From Trebouxia sp. TZW2008 (taxonomy: Eukaryota > Chlorophyta > Trebouxiophyceae > Trebouxiales > Trebouxiaceae), in contig BDIU01000232.1 of the NCBI GenBank assembly GCA_002118135.1, positions 124,001 to 188,000 of the forward strand: a stretch of 64,000 bases of DNA, in the 5' to 3' direction. Shown here one piece after another: positions 55,260 to 64,000 of the stretch. How positions within the stretch are numbered: position 1 is the stretch's first letter; each line of letters opens with the position of its first letter. Below the pieces are notes generated by a model. It ran no database searches, was not told the origin of the DNA, and saw only the letters and a list, made by a program, of their open reading frames with translations. The position numbers were made by a program, and so were the translations under genes.

Positions 55260-58200
55260 TCATTCTACGTCAAAGACATCTGCTTGGGGTTGATTCTGGG
55301 TGCCATACATGCGCTGCTTCCTCTGCATCTTCAGCACCTTGATTGCCTTCTTCAAATCTTGGATGGTGATCATATGCGATGTAGCTGCAGGCACAACATA
55401 TGCGGTGTATAGTACTGGGTCTATAACAATAACAATAATAATTGACACCTGCTGGCATATACTGCTAGGTGTGTGTGGCACAAGCCCTGTCTCATCAGGC
55501 AGGCTTGTTTTGCTATGGTATCAGGTCTGGGCCGCTCCTACTCATTGAGGCTCCCACTACCATGCCTAACGGCAGAGAATCCTCTTTTCTTTTTGAGTAT
55601 CAGGAACGTCCATTGAACACAGGCAGGAGCAAGCATGGCAGACTCTTGCGTCATGATGCCTAACGGTGCACACTTTTGTGATTTCTCTTTTCACAAACAA
55701 GCAGAGCAGCAGGATCACTGGCTGCATTGTAGGCCAGTCATCTTGGCTGCTGCAGATGGTGTTGTGACAACCATGCAGGCATGTCTTGAGCACATCATAC
55801 GTCCAGCAAGCATTGAAACAGAAGTAGGCACATGCAAGACACCTTGCATGCGCTGGTTTGTGGGCATACATACCTGTAGCAGGACACTTAATGCTTCCTC
55901 TATTCTGTCTGATATACTGCTCAACGGCGTCCTTTTCATACACATAGCCCTTCTGATCAGCCACAGGATTCTCAATCTCCAACAGCTGCGTACCAAGCAC
56001 ATACAGCAATCTCTCAATACAAGGACACTTGATGTAAGGACATCCTTGGTGTAAGGTCAATGCAACAGGGAACCAAGCACTGCATTCTGACGACAATGGT
56101 ACCTCTGAGTATGGACAATTTGATGTAAGGACACAATGTTTGGCAACCAAAGCAGTCGTTACAAAGAGGGTTCAATTTACATTGTATTCAACACTCTCTC
56201 TCAAGGACGAGCATTTCATGCAATCCAGCTGCAGAGCGTATGAAGCAGCACACCAGCTGTTGGCATCATAACTGGCTGCCAGAGTGCAGGAGCAACAAGT
56301 AGCTGGCTGACGGAATGGTGGCGCATCATTCACTAATTATCTGCCTACCTACCACTGCCAACTACAGGAAGGATTCAAAAAAAGAGATAATATAGTAGCA
56401 AGAGTTGAGAATCAGAGCAAACACCCAAAATATCAGAGAAGAGGATAAAGAATTAGACAAACAACGCAGATCTGACAGTCACTGGCACCCTGCAGCCATG
56501 GCTGCAGACAAATGCGATTGAACTTGTCAGCAAACAACATGTGTCCAGCCGCTGTAGGATATCACAGTAGCAGAGCAAGCACAAGCTGCTGATGCAAGCA
56601 TTAAAGCAGTGCTCTTAGTGCTTTCATAGCCAGGGGGCATTGAGCATTAAGTGCTGCGCCTGAGCAATTACTGCAGAGATGTAGACAAGTGCAACTGAGA
56701 TTGTCAGCAATTTGTGTGCAGCCAGTAAAGACATAACAAACAGCGGAGCTGCTAATGCCTGCAGCAAAGCAGGGTTCTTACTGGTTTCATAGTGAGGGGG
56801 CATTAAGCATTAGGCGCTGCGCCTGAGCAATCACTGCAGAGGTGTATACAAGTGCAACTGAGATTGTCAGCAATGTGTGTGCAGCCGGGAAAGACATCCC
56901 AGTAGCAGAGCTGCTAATGCCTCCATCAAAGCAGGGTTCTTACTGCTTTCATAGTCAGGGGGCATTGAGCATTAGGTAATGCGCCTGAGCAATCATCGCA
57001 AAGATATAGATGAGTGCAACGGAGATCGTCAGCAATGTGTGTGCAGTCAGTAAAGACATATCAAAAAGCGGAGTTGCTTATGCCTGCATCAAAGCAGGGT
57101 TCTTACTGGTCTCATAGTAAGAGGGCATTGAGCATTAGGTGCTGCGCCTGAATCGCCCCCAATCTGTACTTCAATGTCGTCGTCCTGCTGCTGAGCTTCC
57201 TCTTCCTCATCTTCATCTTCCAGCCGTTCACAAAAGTCCTTGTAGACTTGCTGAAGTTGAGACCTACAAGCGGCATGGGAAGTCTAGCACAAGCTTTATC
57301 AACAACTTTCCGTAAGTACACTTGCCTTGTAAGGACATTGCCATTGGGAACCAATGACTGCACTCTTACTGCAGTAGTGGCTCTGCAATTAGGTAACAGC
57401 ACTTGATGTATGTAAAATCCAATTGGGAAGCAATTGCTGCACTCTGAGTGCAGTAGCCCCTCTGAGTAAGCCTAATTTGGTGCAAGGATACTGTTCCTAG
57501 TAACATAAGCATGACAAAGAGAAGTCAGTCCAGGCTATATAGAATTCTTGAGGCATTTGTTCTGAGGCAGTTGAGCTTCTCACAACACGGTAAGTGCTCT
57601 TTGTAAGGACACTCAATGTAAGGACATGCTTCATCTAAGGACAATGCAGTTGATAGCTCATCACTGCATTCTGACTGCAGTTGCACCTCTGAGTGATTAT
57701 ACTCTGGTATGAGGACGTTTTTTGGAGAACTAAGGCGGTGGTTAGAAAGAGAAGCCACTGTACCTGGCTGCACGGTGCCTCTGAAAAGACGCAAGGAAGA
57801 ACAGAGCACAGACGGCAACAAAGACAAAACCAAAAGAAAGTGAGTTTATGGATCCTTCAACCAGAGAAACACATAAACACAAAAGTGCAAACATGGAGTA
57901 CAGCAAGCAAGAAAGGGCAAGGCTAAGACCTGAGGCTGGGTTGGAGCCGTGTGGCGTGGCCTTCCAAATCCTGCTTGAAATTTGTTGTCTCATCATTGAC
58001 TACATAGTTGTTTGCCACAGCAGCCCAGGCTGCTCCATAAGCCTTAGCCTCTGCCTCAAGGTCTAGGATCTCTTTGACAACCGCCTTTGCAGCTGCAGTC
58101 TGCAAGCAACAAGGCCTGCAACCACTGCAGTGCGCAAGCAACAGGGTTTGCCATACTGTGCAGTACCTGCTCAAATCCTTCTACCCCAAGCAAACACTCT

Positions 58201-58448
58201 GCCAAGTCAGCGATCTTTTCAATGAACACCTCAGCATTCTGCATAGGCCATGTCAACTTGTGAAGCAGCGTTGCAGTACAGCGCTGCAGAAATGAGGGCC
58301 AAAGCTCAAATGCACATATTGTCTCAGCACTGGCTGGTGGATTGTCGCGTATCAAGCTTACATTTGCCAAATTATCCATCTTGACACTCTGTGAGCTCAT
58401 TGCGTTGGTGACCTCAACTGGATCATAGTCGCACTGCAGTGAGGCCAT
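55260..58448 (-). CDS. NSE2: E3 SUMO ligase NSE2/MMS21 of the Smc5/6 complex
   Basis: Five exons join in phase: 58167-58448, 57930-58099, 57107-57263, 55874-55985 and 55260-55384, giving 281 aa. An N-terminal helical part (ETICAFELWPSFLQR) should bind the Smc5 arm; next come SQLQQVYKDFCERL and an acidic EDEDEEEE linker. The SP-RING runs AQCPLTMRP / LLEIENPVADQKGYVYEKDA / IKCPAT, split across three exons. The tail ends in QADVFDVE, whose VFDVE could be a SUMO-interacting motif. The protein attaches SUMO to Smc5/6 and cohesin subunits in recombinational repair. The third exon has a four-copy donor-side array, and three MITE-like elements occupy its introns. Head-to-head with a RAD5-class gene. 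Confidence 0.88.
55425..55510 (+). repeat. Interspersed repeat family B, copy with (AAT/AAC)n flank
   Basis: AACAATAACAATAATAATTG is followed by ATACTGCTAGGTGTGTGTGG then CACAAGCCCTGTCTCATCAG. The simple repeat beside the conserved part mirrors 34987-35120. Lies in the last NSE2 intron. Confidence 0.65.
56010..56195 (+). mobile_element. MITE-like element (copy d)
   Basis: In an NSE2 intron. Contains CTTGATGTAAGGACATCC, GGTGTAAGGTCAATGC, GAACCAAGCACTGCATTCTG and GATGTAAGGACACAATG. Confidence 0.75.
56600..57130 (-). repeat. Donor-side exon-edge array in NSE2, period 162-163 bp, 4 copies
   Basis: The anchor G(G/A)GGGCATT recurs at 56633, 56796, 56958 and 57121. On the minus strand each unit carries the exon end GAAPNAQCPLTM and the donor context CCAGTAAGAACC. 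The 57121 copy belongs to the full exon; the other three lie downstream in gene order. Confidence 0.9.
57300..57530 (+). mobile_element. MITE-like element (copy e, compound)
   Basis: GCCTTGTAAGGACATTGCCA, then two successive CTGCACTC/TGCAGTAG segments each followed by a CTCTG-A motif, look like two overlapping partial copies. In an NSE2 intron. Confidence 0.6.
57590..57780 (+). mobile_element. MITE-like element (copy f, best preserved)
   Basis: CACGGTAAGTGCTCTTTGTA at one end and GAGAAGCCACTGTACC at the other. Inside: TGTAAGGACACTCAATG, TGTAAGGACATGC, TCACTGCATTCTGACTGCAG and CACCTCTGAGTGA. In an NSE2 intron. Confidence 0.75.
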
Positions 58449-58920
58449 TCCGGTGCAAAACCGCGAGCTTAATATGATCTACAAGTCCGCCCACTGCCCC
58501 GCAACCTTAAGCGGCTTACTGCTGGGGGCTGCGCAACGTGAGCAGCAGTGATCACTCTTTGAAAGCCAGCTCTGAGGATAGGCTTTTTGCCGGCGAGCAC
58601 AGGCTGTGGACGCCGGCGTGCGATGGGCAGCCTCTGGTCAGTCAGGCAGTGACGGACGAGGCCGACGCAGACACAGTACAGCTCTCAGCGGACTGGTGCT
58701 CTGCTTTCGTAGGTGCTTCACTTTGAGTGTGTGCATGAGTCATCGGCTTCCATAGCGCAGCATGGCCCTGTGCTGTGCAAATCACGACACACACTTAGGT
58801 TGATGCGCTGATGACATGTGTTGCGGCTCTGGTCGCAAGTTTTGTGCTGTTGTCGCGTAACAATGCATGATCTGAGACTCTGTCCGTGAGGTCGTCCTCA
58901 GAGTTGAACGCAAGTCACCG
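58449..58920. promoter_or_regulatory. Shared upstream region of NSE2 and the RAD5-class gene
   Basis: 472 bases between divergent ATGs of two genome-maintenance genes. No recognised motif. Confidence 0.4.
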
Positions 58921-61900
58921 ATGCAGGATGCAGCGGCGAGGGCCAGCGATATAGAACGCATCAGAGACTTCGTAGGGCCCACAGTACCTAGACGCCGGCT
59001 GCAAGAGTTGCTGGAGGCAGCTTCTGGCGACGTGCAAAGAGCGATCGATCTGCACTTCGGTGCCGAAGACGACACTACAGCTGCAGCGGATGCAGCCTCA
59101 GACGACGTTGTCGAAGTGGCAGCTAGCTCTGCTCAGCATGCTGGTTGGCAACCACAGCCGATTGAAGCTAGACCTCGCAGTCTGCCTCGTGCTTCCAGGC
59201 AGGCAGGGATTTCAGCTTGGCAAGCTTTGAATGACTATGTAGACCTCAGCAGCAGCACAGACAATGACTTCGACCCAGGTAAGCTCTGTTGTGATTGCTG
59301 AATCAGCAGATCACACTAGACAGATTGGCATGTGTTATGTGATGCCGTCACAGCAAAGTTGCAACTCTGTGCAGCTGCCAGGAGCTCAGAAGATGAGGAG
59401 GTCGTCAACAGTGTCGAGCTAAGTGAGGACGACGATGGAGATGAGGATGCCGCATATTTTGCAGCAGCTGCTCAGCGCCCTGTCAAAGACTGGTCAAACC
59501 TATCGTTCAGCATCCTGCGAGATTGCGCTGTACTAAAGGTAATGATGACAAATGTCACGACATAACCTGGATGACTAACCCTGTGGCAAAGATGACTCAC
59601 AGTCCTGCTGAAGCTGCTCATAGCTGCTTGTCCCAGCAGCTATCACACAAACACCAAAGCTGCATGATGTCTGCTCTTGTACATGCAGTCACGCTCATAC
59701 ATGCTGCATATAAGCATGTCTCGATAGACAGAGGCTCCCGTTTTGACGCCTCACTGCCAAGACTTTCTTCCTCTATTTCGTGTCTGACGAGCACATCTGC
59801 ACTAAGGTTGCATGGCATCTTGCAGGGTGACACAGCTAAACACACAAAGGCATTGCCTTTGGAGGAGCAGCGAGCGCCTAATGGTCACTTGTTTTGCCGT
59901 GATGTTGCTGAAGTACCTGAAAAGGCTGTGGTCCCAGTCAAATATCCAGTTCACCTTGGCTCCTTGAAGCTGCCTCTGGCGGTGAGGATCACTTCATGGC
60001 AAGGACCATCGCCTCACATTTCACGCTGGTCACCAATACAGCTTGAGCCTGTTGTGCAAGTGCAACATGTCTATATACATAAACATGCTCAGTGCCATTC
60101 TGACAGCTTTCCACTTTGTTATACACACTTTCCAGAGCGTATCTACTGACAAAGCAACATCAAGTTGGCGCAACTCACTCAGTGTTTGATGCTGTCCTGG
60201 ACAAGTGGTCTCTGCTACATGGCCTTACATCAGGTGCTCTGCCTTTTCTGGGAGGGGACAAATGTCTTGCATTGCCCTTGCAGGAAATGCATGGCTCTGC
60301 ACGAGTCCGCTGTACATGCCAACTTGGTGTCCAGACGGGTCTACATTACTCAGAATGGTCACAGAGATTCCTCATTGCTCATTATTTCTCTTATCATTTT
60401 GAGAAGTAAGCTCTCGACAAGTACTTTGTTACATGTCAACCTGTGTGCCAATGGTTGGTTGTTCGCAATGTGAAACTGTACCTACTGATGCTCTACATGC
60501 CTTGACTGACAGCAGCGAAACACATTTCTTCTGACTACTGCCATGCCTAAGTCGAGCTTGTCGTCTACATTATCTCTTGTTCACTTGTCGCTGCACATGT
60601 TGTATCTGGTACTGCAGGCAGGCAATCATGAAGATCTTCTCAGCAACAAAGGTACATATTATGCGCTTATGCTTGCTGCTGCCTTGCAATTGCTGCTGCA
60701 GGGCAGTGCTGATGCAACTCTGCAGAGCATTTGGCATGACTGCTTTGCATGCACACCAAATCAAACACATGCGTATCAAGTCCAGCGCAAGTCGATTGCA
60801 TGCCAAAACTTGGCTTGATCTTATGGCAAATTGGATTCGCTCCAATGTCAGCAAAGATTGCGCAGACTTTGGAGTTGCCCACAGCGTCTGTCCATGCATA
60901 TGTGCAGAAAAAGGAGCCTGAACATGTAGCAACAGTGGGTGACATGTCAAAAGGCGTCACAGCTATCACAAGGCTTTGCTACCACTTAGCAGAGCTGCAA
61001 GAGGGTGGACACATAGAGCTGAAAGCAAAGCTGGCCCAAGGACCAGCACACCCAGAGTTCATCAAATTAGCAGAAGCAGATGCCTGTGGTGAGGCTGGCA
61101 GCAACAATGGCAGAGCCAGAAAGCCCATGCACGCTGTTGTGGATATTTTCCTGACAGAAAAGGCTGTTGTTGCTGGTGGGGAAGACCCAGCTGATGTTGG
61201 GGTTCCCATCAAGAACAGGGGCAAGGGCAAGAAGTCCACACTCCTCAACACATGGCAAGTCCACTCCCGTCACATCGCACCGGTCCTGAACTGGCTGTTG
61301 CTGACTGATCCTGAGGGCCTCCAGATCGGCCCTGATAGCGATGGCCTGGTCAATTTCTGTGACCAAGCAGAGAGCAGCAAAACCACACCTGCTGCCCAGG
61401 CAGAAGAAGAGCTGTGTCAAGAAGCAGCAGAAGGGTCCAATGCGCTTCTTGCCACAGCAGATGCTGCAGCAGGTCCATCAAAGGTGGCCAAGTCAAAACG
61501 GCCACCCTCAGAAGAGTCGTCACATGAGGCAGTCACTGTGCAGCAGATGCTGGACTCAGTAGCACTGCCTGATGATGCAGCCACAGCTGTGGCGCCAGGT
61601 GCTTTGAGGAGTATCCCAAAGCAGTTCCAGCTGCAAGGGCTGCAGTGGATGCTCGACCGTGAGAGGCAAGGCGATGCTCTGGGCAGGTGAGCAGCACTCC
61701 TGCCAGCTTGCTCAGTGCTTTGCATTGGCCTCTGCCATGCCCCTTGTATGTCTCCTTACATCTGTTTCTTGATCATTGCCAGCGTCAGCTTTACTCACGA
61801 TGTTCACTTAGGCAGATCATGTCTTCTTAGACGTGTTGTGGTCTTCACTCTATAGAGGTTTTACTGATTAGGCAACACATTCTGACAAATTCTGCCTGAA

Positions 61901-63001
61901 TGTTGAGTGTCAGTGTTTTGCGTGGGACGGGTGTGAGCTACCATACTTCTTTTGCACATCTGCAACATGCTTGTGTTTTGGGTGCACTGCCCTCAATGCT
62001 GCGCACATGCTGCAGGGGTCAGCTGCACTTGCATCCAGAGTGGCTGCAGCTGCTCAGTGCTGACAAGCAGTTGCTGCATTACAATCGTCTGGCCAACCAC
62101 TTCTCCGACACCTTCATATCAGCTCCAGTTGGCGGCACCTGTGGGGGCTTCCTATGTGATGAGATGGTGAGTTAAGCTGCCAGTGCTAAAGCTCCCTTCT
62201 CCCCCTTGGTCCCTCTCCCCAACCCCTCTCCCAGCGACACATTTGCCCTCCCTCCTTTTCAGTGCATATGCCACCTGGCAACATGGTTTGTCTGTCCAAG
62301 ACTTACTTGTCTCGAGTGCCTGTATGCATGCTATTGCATTCGTTTGTCTGCCTTGGCCCTCTGAATCTGTAAATGTCCAGCTGATGTGTTTGTGTATCAT
62401 CTTGCTGCTGGTTGCCTGTAGATTTGTTCTCTGCCTGCCTGTCAGAGTGCGTGGTCTTATTCTGCAAAGCCAGAGACAACTACACAGGCTGCTTGAAGGT
62501 CAGCGCATTGGCAGCCAGATTGCTGTGCAATTGCCAGCCACTATGCTCAAACTTGAAACGCCCAACTTGATGCCAAACTCTCTGCATGCCAGCTGCTTTC
62601 CCATACCCTGTGAAATGTGTCCGCAGCTGATCTCTACCCTAGCACTTCCCATGCAAGGCTCTGCTGGCATTCAGATTGACGAGAATGTCAGGTGCAACTC
62701 CAGATGGGGCTGTAAGCAACCTCTGCTGACATATCGTACAACAGTGCTGTCAGCAGCACGCCCCTATGACTGCAAATAGTCTGCTGCCGTCACAGGGGCT
62801 GGGCAAAACCCTGCAAAGCCTGATGCTGATACTGGCCAACCCCCCTCCAGCCTCCTGGCCTGTGCATGACCTGGACAAGAACACACATGACAAGAGTGAG
62901 GCTGTTCCCATCAAGACCACCCTCATTGTCATGCCAGCCAACCTGCTGCAGCAGTGGCAGGATGAGATGGCCAAACATGTGCAAGATGGTGCCCTCAAAT
63001 G
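58921..63001 (+). CDS. SNF2-family ATPase of the RAD5/HLTF (or SHPRH) class, incomplete
   Basis: The first exon (58921-59278) codes a UBA-like segment, RDFVGPTVPRRRLQELLEAA then GDVQRAIDLHF. It joins in phase to an acidic exon (59375-59538), then about 59826 onward (FCRDVAEVPEKAVVPVKYPV, compatible with a HIRAN-like region). Exon 60749-61687 ends SIPKQFQLQGLQWMLDRE, the RAD5-type entry to the ATPase. Exon 62016-62166 codes HPEWLQLLSADKQLLHYN then GGFLCDEM, completed by 62796-63001 as GLGKTLQSLMLILANPPP (Walker A) and TLIVMPANLLQQWQDEM (motif Ia). The rest of the helicase and any RING finger are not seen. RAD5 extends ubiquitin chains on PCNA and remodels stalled forks. Class sure, subfamily less so. 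Confidence 0.78.
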
Positions 63002-63440
63002 GTGAGCTGCACATTGCTCACCCATTACATGTCTGTCTGTCTGACAAGCTCCTGCAGCAGTGGCAGGATGAGATCTTCAAACAAGTATAAGCCGACGCTC
63101 TCAAATGGTGCGCTGCGCATTGCTCACTCAATGCATGTCTCTCTGTCCGTCTGGAAAGCTCCTGCAGCAGTGGCAGGACGAGATCTCCAAGCATGTGCAA
63201 GATGGCGCTCTGAAATGGTGCGCTGTGCACTGCTGCACCTCAATGAATGTCATCTGTCTGAAAAGCTCCTGCAGCAGTGACAGAATGAGATCTTCAAACA
63301 AGTGCAAGACAACGCTCTCAAGTGGTGCGCTGCGCATTGCATACCCATGGCATGTCTGTCTGTCTGAAAAGCTCCTGCAGCAGTGGCAGGATGAGATCTC
63401 TAGACAAGTGCAAGATGGCGCTCTCAAATGGTGCTTTGAA
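62943..63440 (+). repeat. Donor-side exon-edge array in the RAD5-class gene, 106-110 bp, 5 copies
   Basis: CTSCTGCAGCAGTGGCAG anchors at 62943, 63049, 63159, 63266 and 63372. Each unit repeats LLQQWQDEIxxxVQDGALKW plus donor-side intron. Copy 1 is continuous with motif Ia and ends in a GTGAGC donor. Copies 2 and 4 have in-frame stops (TAA; TGA), copies 3 and 5 stay open. Confidence 0.92.
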
Positions 63441-64000
63441 CAGCCTCACCTGAGACGCATGTTCTGTCTATCTGGTCCTGAGGTCATTGCTGCAGGAATG
63501 GCAGCATGGCCTCATTTAGCATTTGCAAGATGCCATTCTCTCTTGTGGCACTGTAATGAGCCTCATGCCAACACTAGACACCAATGTGCAAACACAGTTC
63601 CTCACATCCCTCTATTCTGGCTCTTGCAAAGCCTGTGATGCATGAAACCAATTCAGAGAGTGCCTTGGCAGTGCAGATTGTTCACAGTCCAAGTCACTCG
63701 CAAGCTGATGTTGCTGTTGGGCACTTTGTCAGCGCTTCTGTGCCAAGGATGGACTAGCTGAGCAGCATGCTTGCGCAGATGTGTGTGTGACAGCAGAGCT
63801 GACTGGCTGGCAGCAGTCAGGCAAGAAGGGCACAAGGGCAGGGGCAGCAGCAGCAACAGCCTCTGCTAGGACCCCCATCTGCATTTCAATGGCAGACTGC
63901 GGATCTGACTTAGAGGCATGCTTGCACAGGTGTGTATATGACGGGAGAGCAGACTGGCTGGCAGCAGCCCAACAGCCAGGCAAGAAGGGCACAAGGGCAG
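63431..64000. repeat. Right edge: unresolved region with a 159-bp duplication
   Basis: GCAAGAAGGGCACAAGGGCA recurs at 63821 and 63980. The minus strand has an open frame (63729-63992) reading IEMQMGVLAEAVAAAAPALV, so an exon of a minus-strand gene entering from the right is possible. It could equally be intron of the RAD5-class gene. The array is cut by the window end. Confidence 0.5.

Noticed and set aside
1..64000. CRISPR-like regular repeats
   Set aside because: Units are long (about 98-166 bp), carry splice sites and exon sequence, and have no short direct repeat with unique spacers; the DNA is eukaryotic.
1..64000. Exon-edge arrays as assembly artefacts
   Set aside because: Units within an array differ from each other at many positions and have independent stops and indels, which duplicated reads or collapsed repeats would not produce.
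1..64000. Bacterial contamination or horizontally acquired operon
   Set aside because: All recognised genes are intron-rich with eukaryotic domain types or organelle leaders, and base composition looks uniform across the window.

Overview
This is nuclear DNA of a eukaryote, most likely a chlorophyte green alga. Genes are cut into many short GT-AG exons, predicted proteins carry plastid- or mitochondrion-type leaders, and the contents include a plastid phosphate translocator, nuclear YCF66 and a heptatricopeptide-type organellar RNA-binding protein. TAG, TAA and TGA all end reading frames, so the code looks standard. TGTAA, the usual green-algal poly(A) signal, lies 60-200 bases after three of the stops. 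The species cannot be named from sequence alone.

Layout: thirteen genes. Five head-to-head pairs share short upstream regions: HPR/RAP-type protein (-) with mARC (+) at 4.9-5.5 kb; PF03407 glycosyltransferase (-) with GPT/XPT translocator (+) at 15.4-16.5 kb; mitoribosomal S33 (-) with YCF66 (+) at 20.1-20.9 kb; TAF1B/Rrn7 (-) with KsgA/Dim1 rRNA dimethylase (+) at 52.0-52.5 kb; NSE2/MMS21 (-) with a RAD5-class SNF2 protein (+) at 58.4-58.9 kb. Between them, all on +, lie an ARM/double-BTB protein, a phospholipid scramblase, an animal-type UDP-glycosyltransferase and a membrane protein I do not recognise. Exon chains close in phase from start to stop for mARC (340 aa), translocator (396), S33 (147), YCF66 (381, last exon less sure), scramblase (300), UGT (543), KsgA (294) and NSE2 (281).

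The most unusual property is a class of tandem arrays that straddle exon edges. Most of the long genes carry at least one, where a segment made of the edge of an exon, its splice site and adjoining intron is repeated 2 to about 10 times. Periods are 97-98, 106-110, 141-150 or 157-166 bp. At acceptors the partial copies precede the full exon; at donors they follow it. Several exons have arrays on both sides. Most extra copies have stops or have lost a splice site, but some stay open and could be alternative exons. I saw no such array in the translocator, S33, YCF66, scramblase or KsgA genes.

Interspersed repeats include a roughly 180-bp MITE-like family (six copies, two subfamilies) and a SINE/LINE-tail-like family (five copies, some next to AAT-type simple repeats). 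There is no prokaryotic operon structure, CRISPR array, rRNA or convincing tRNA.
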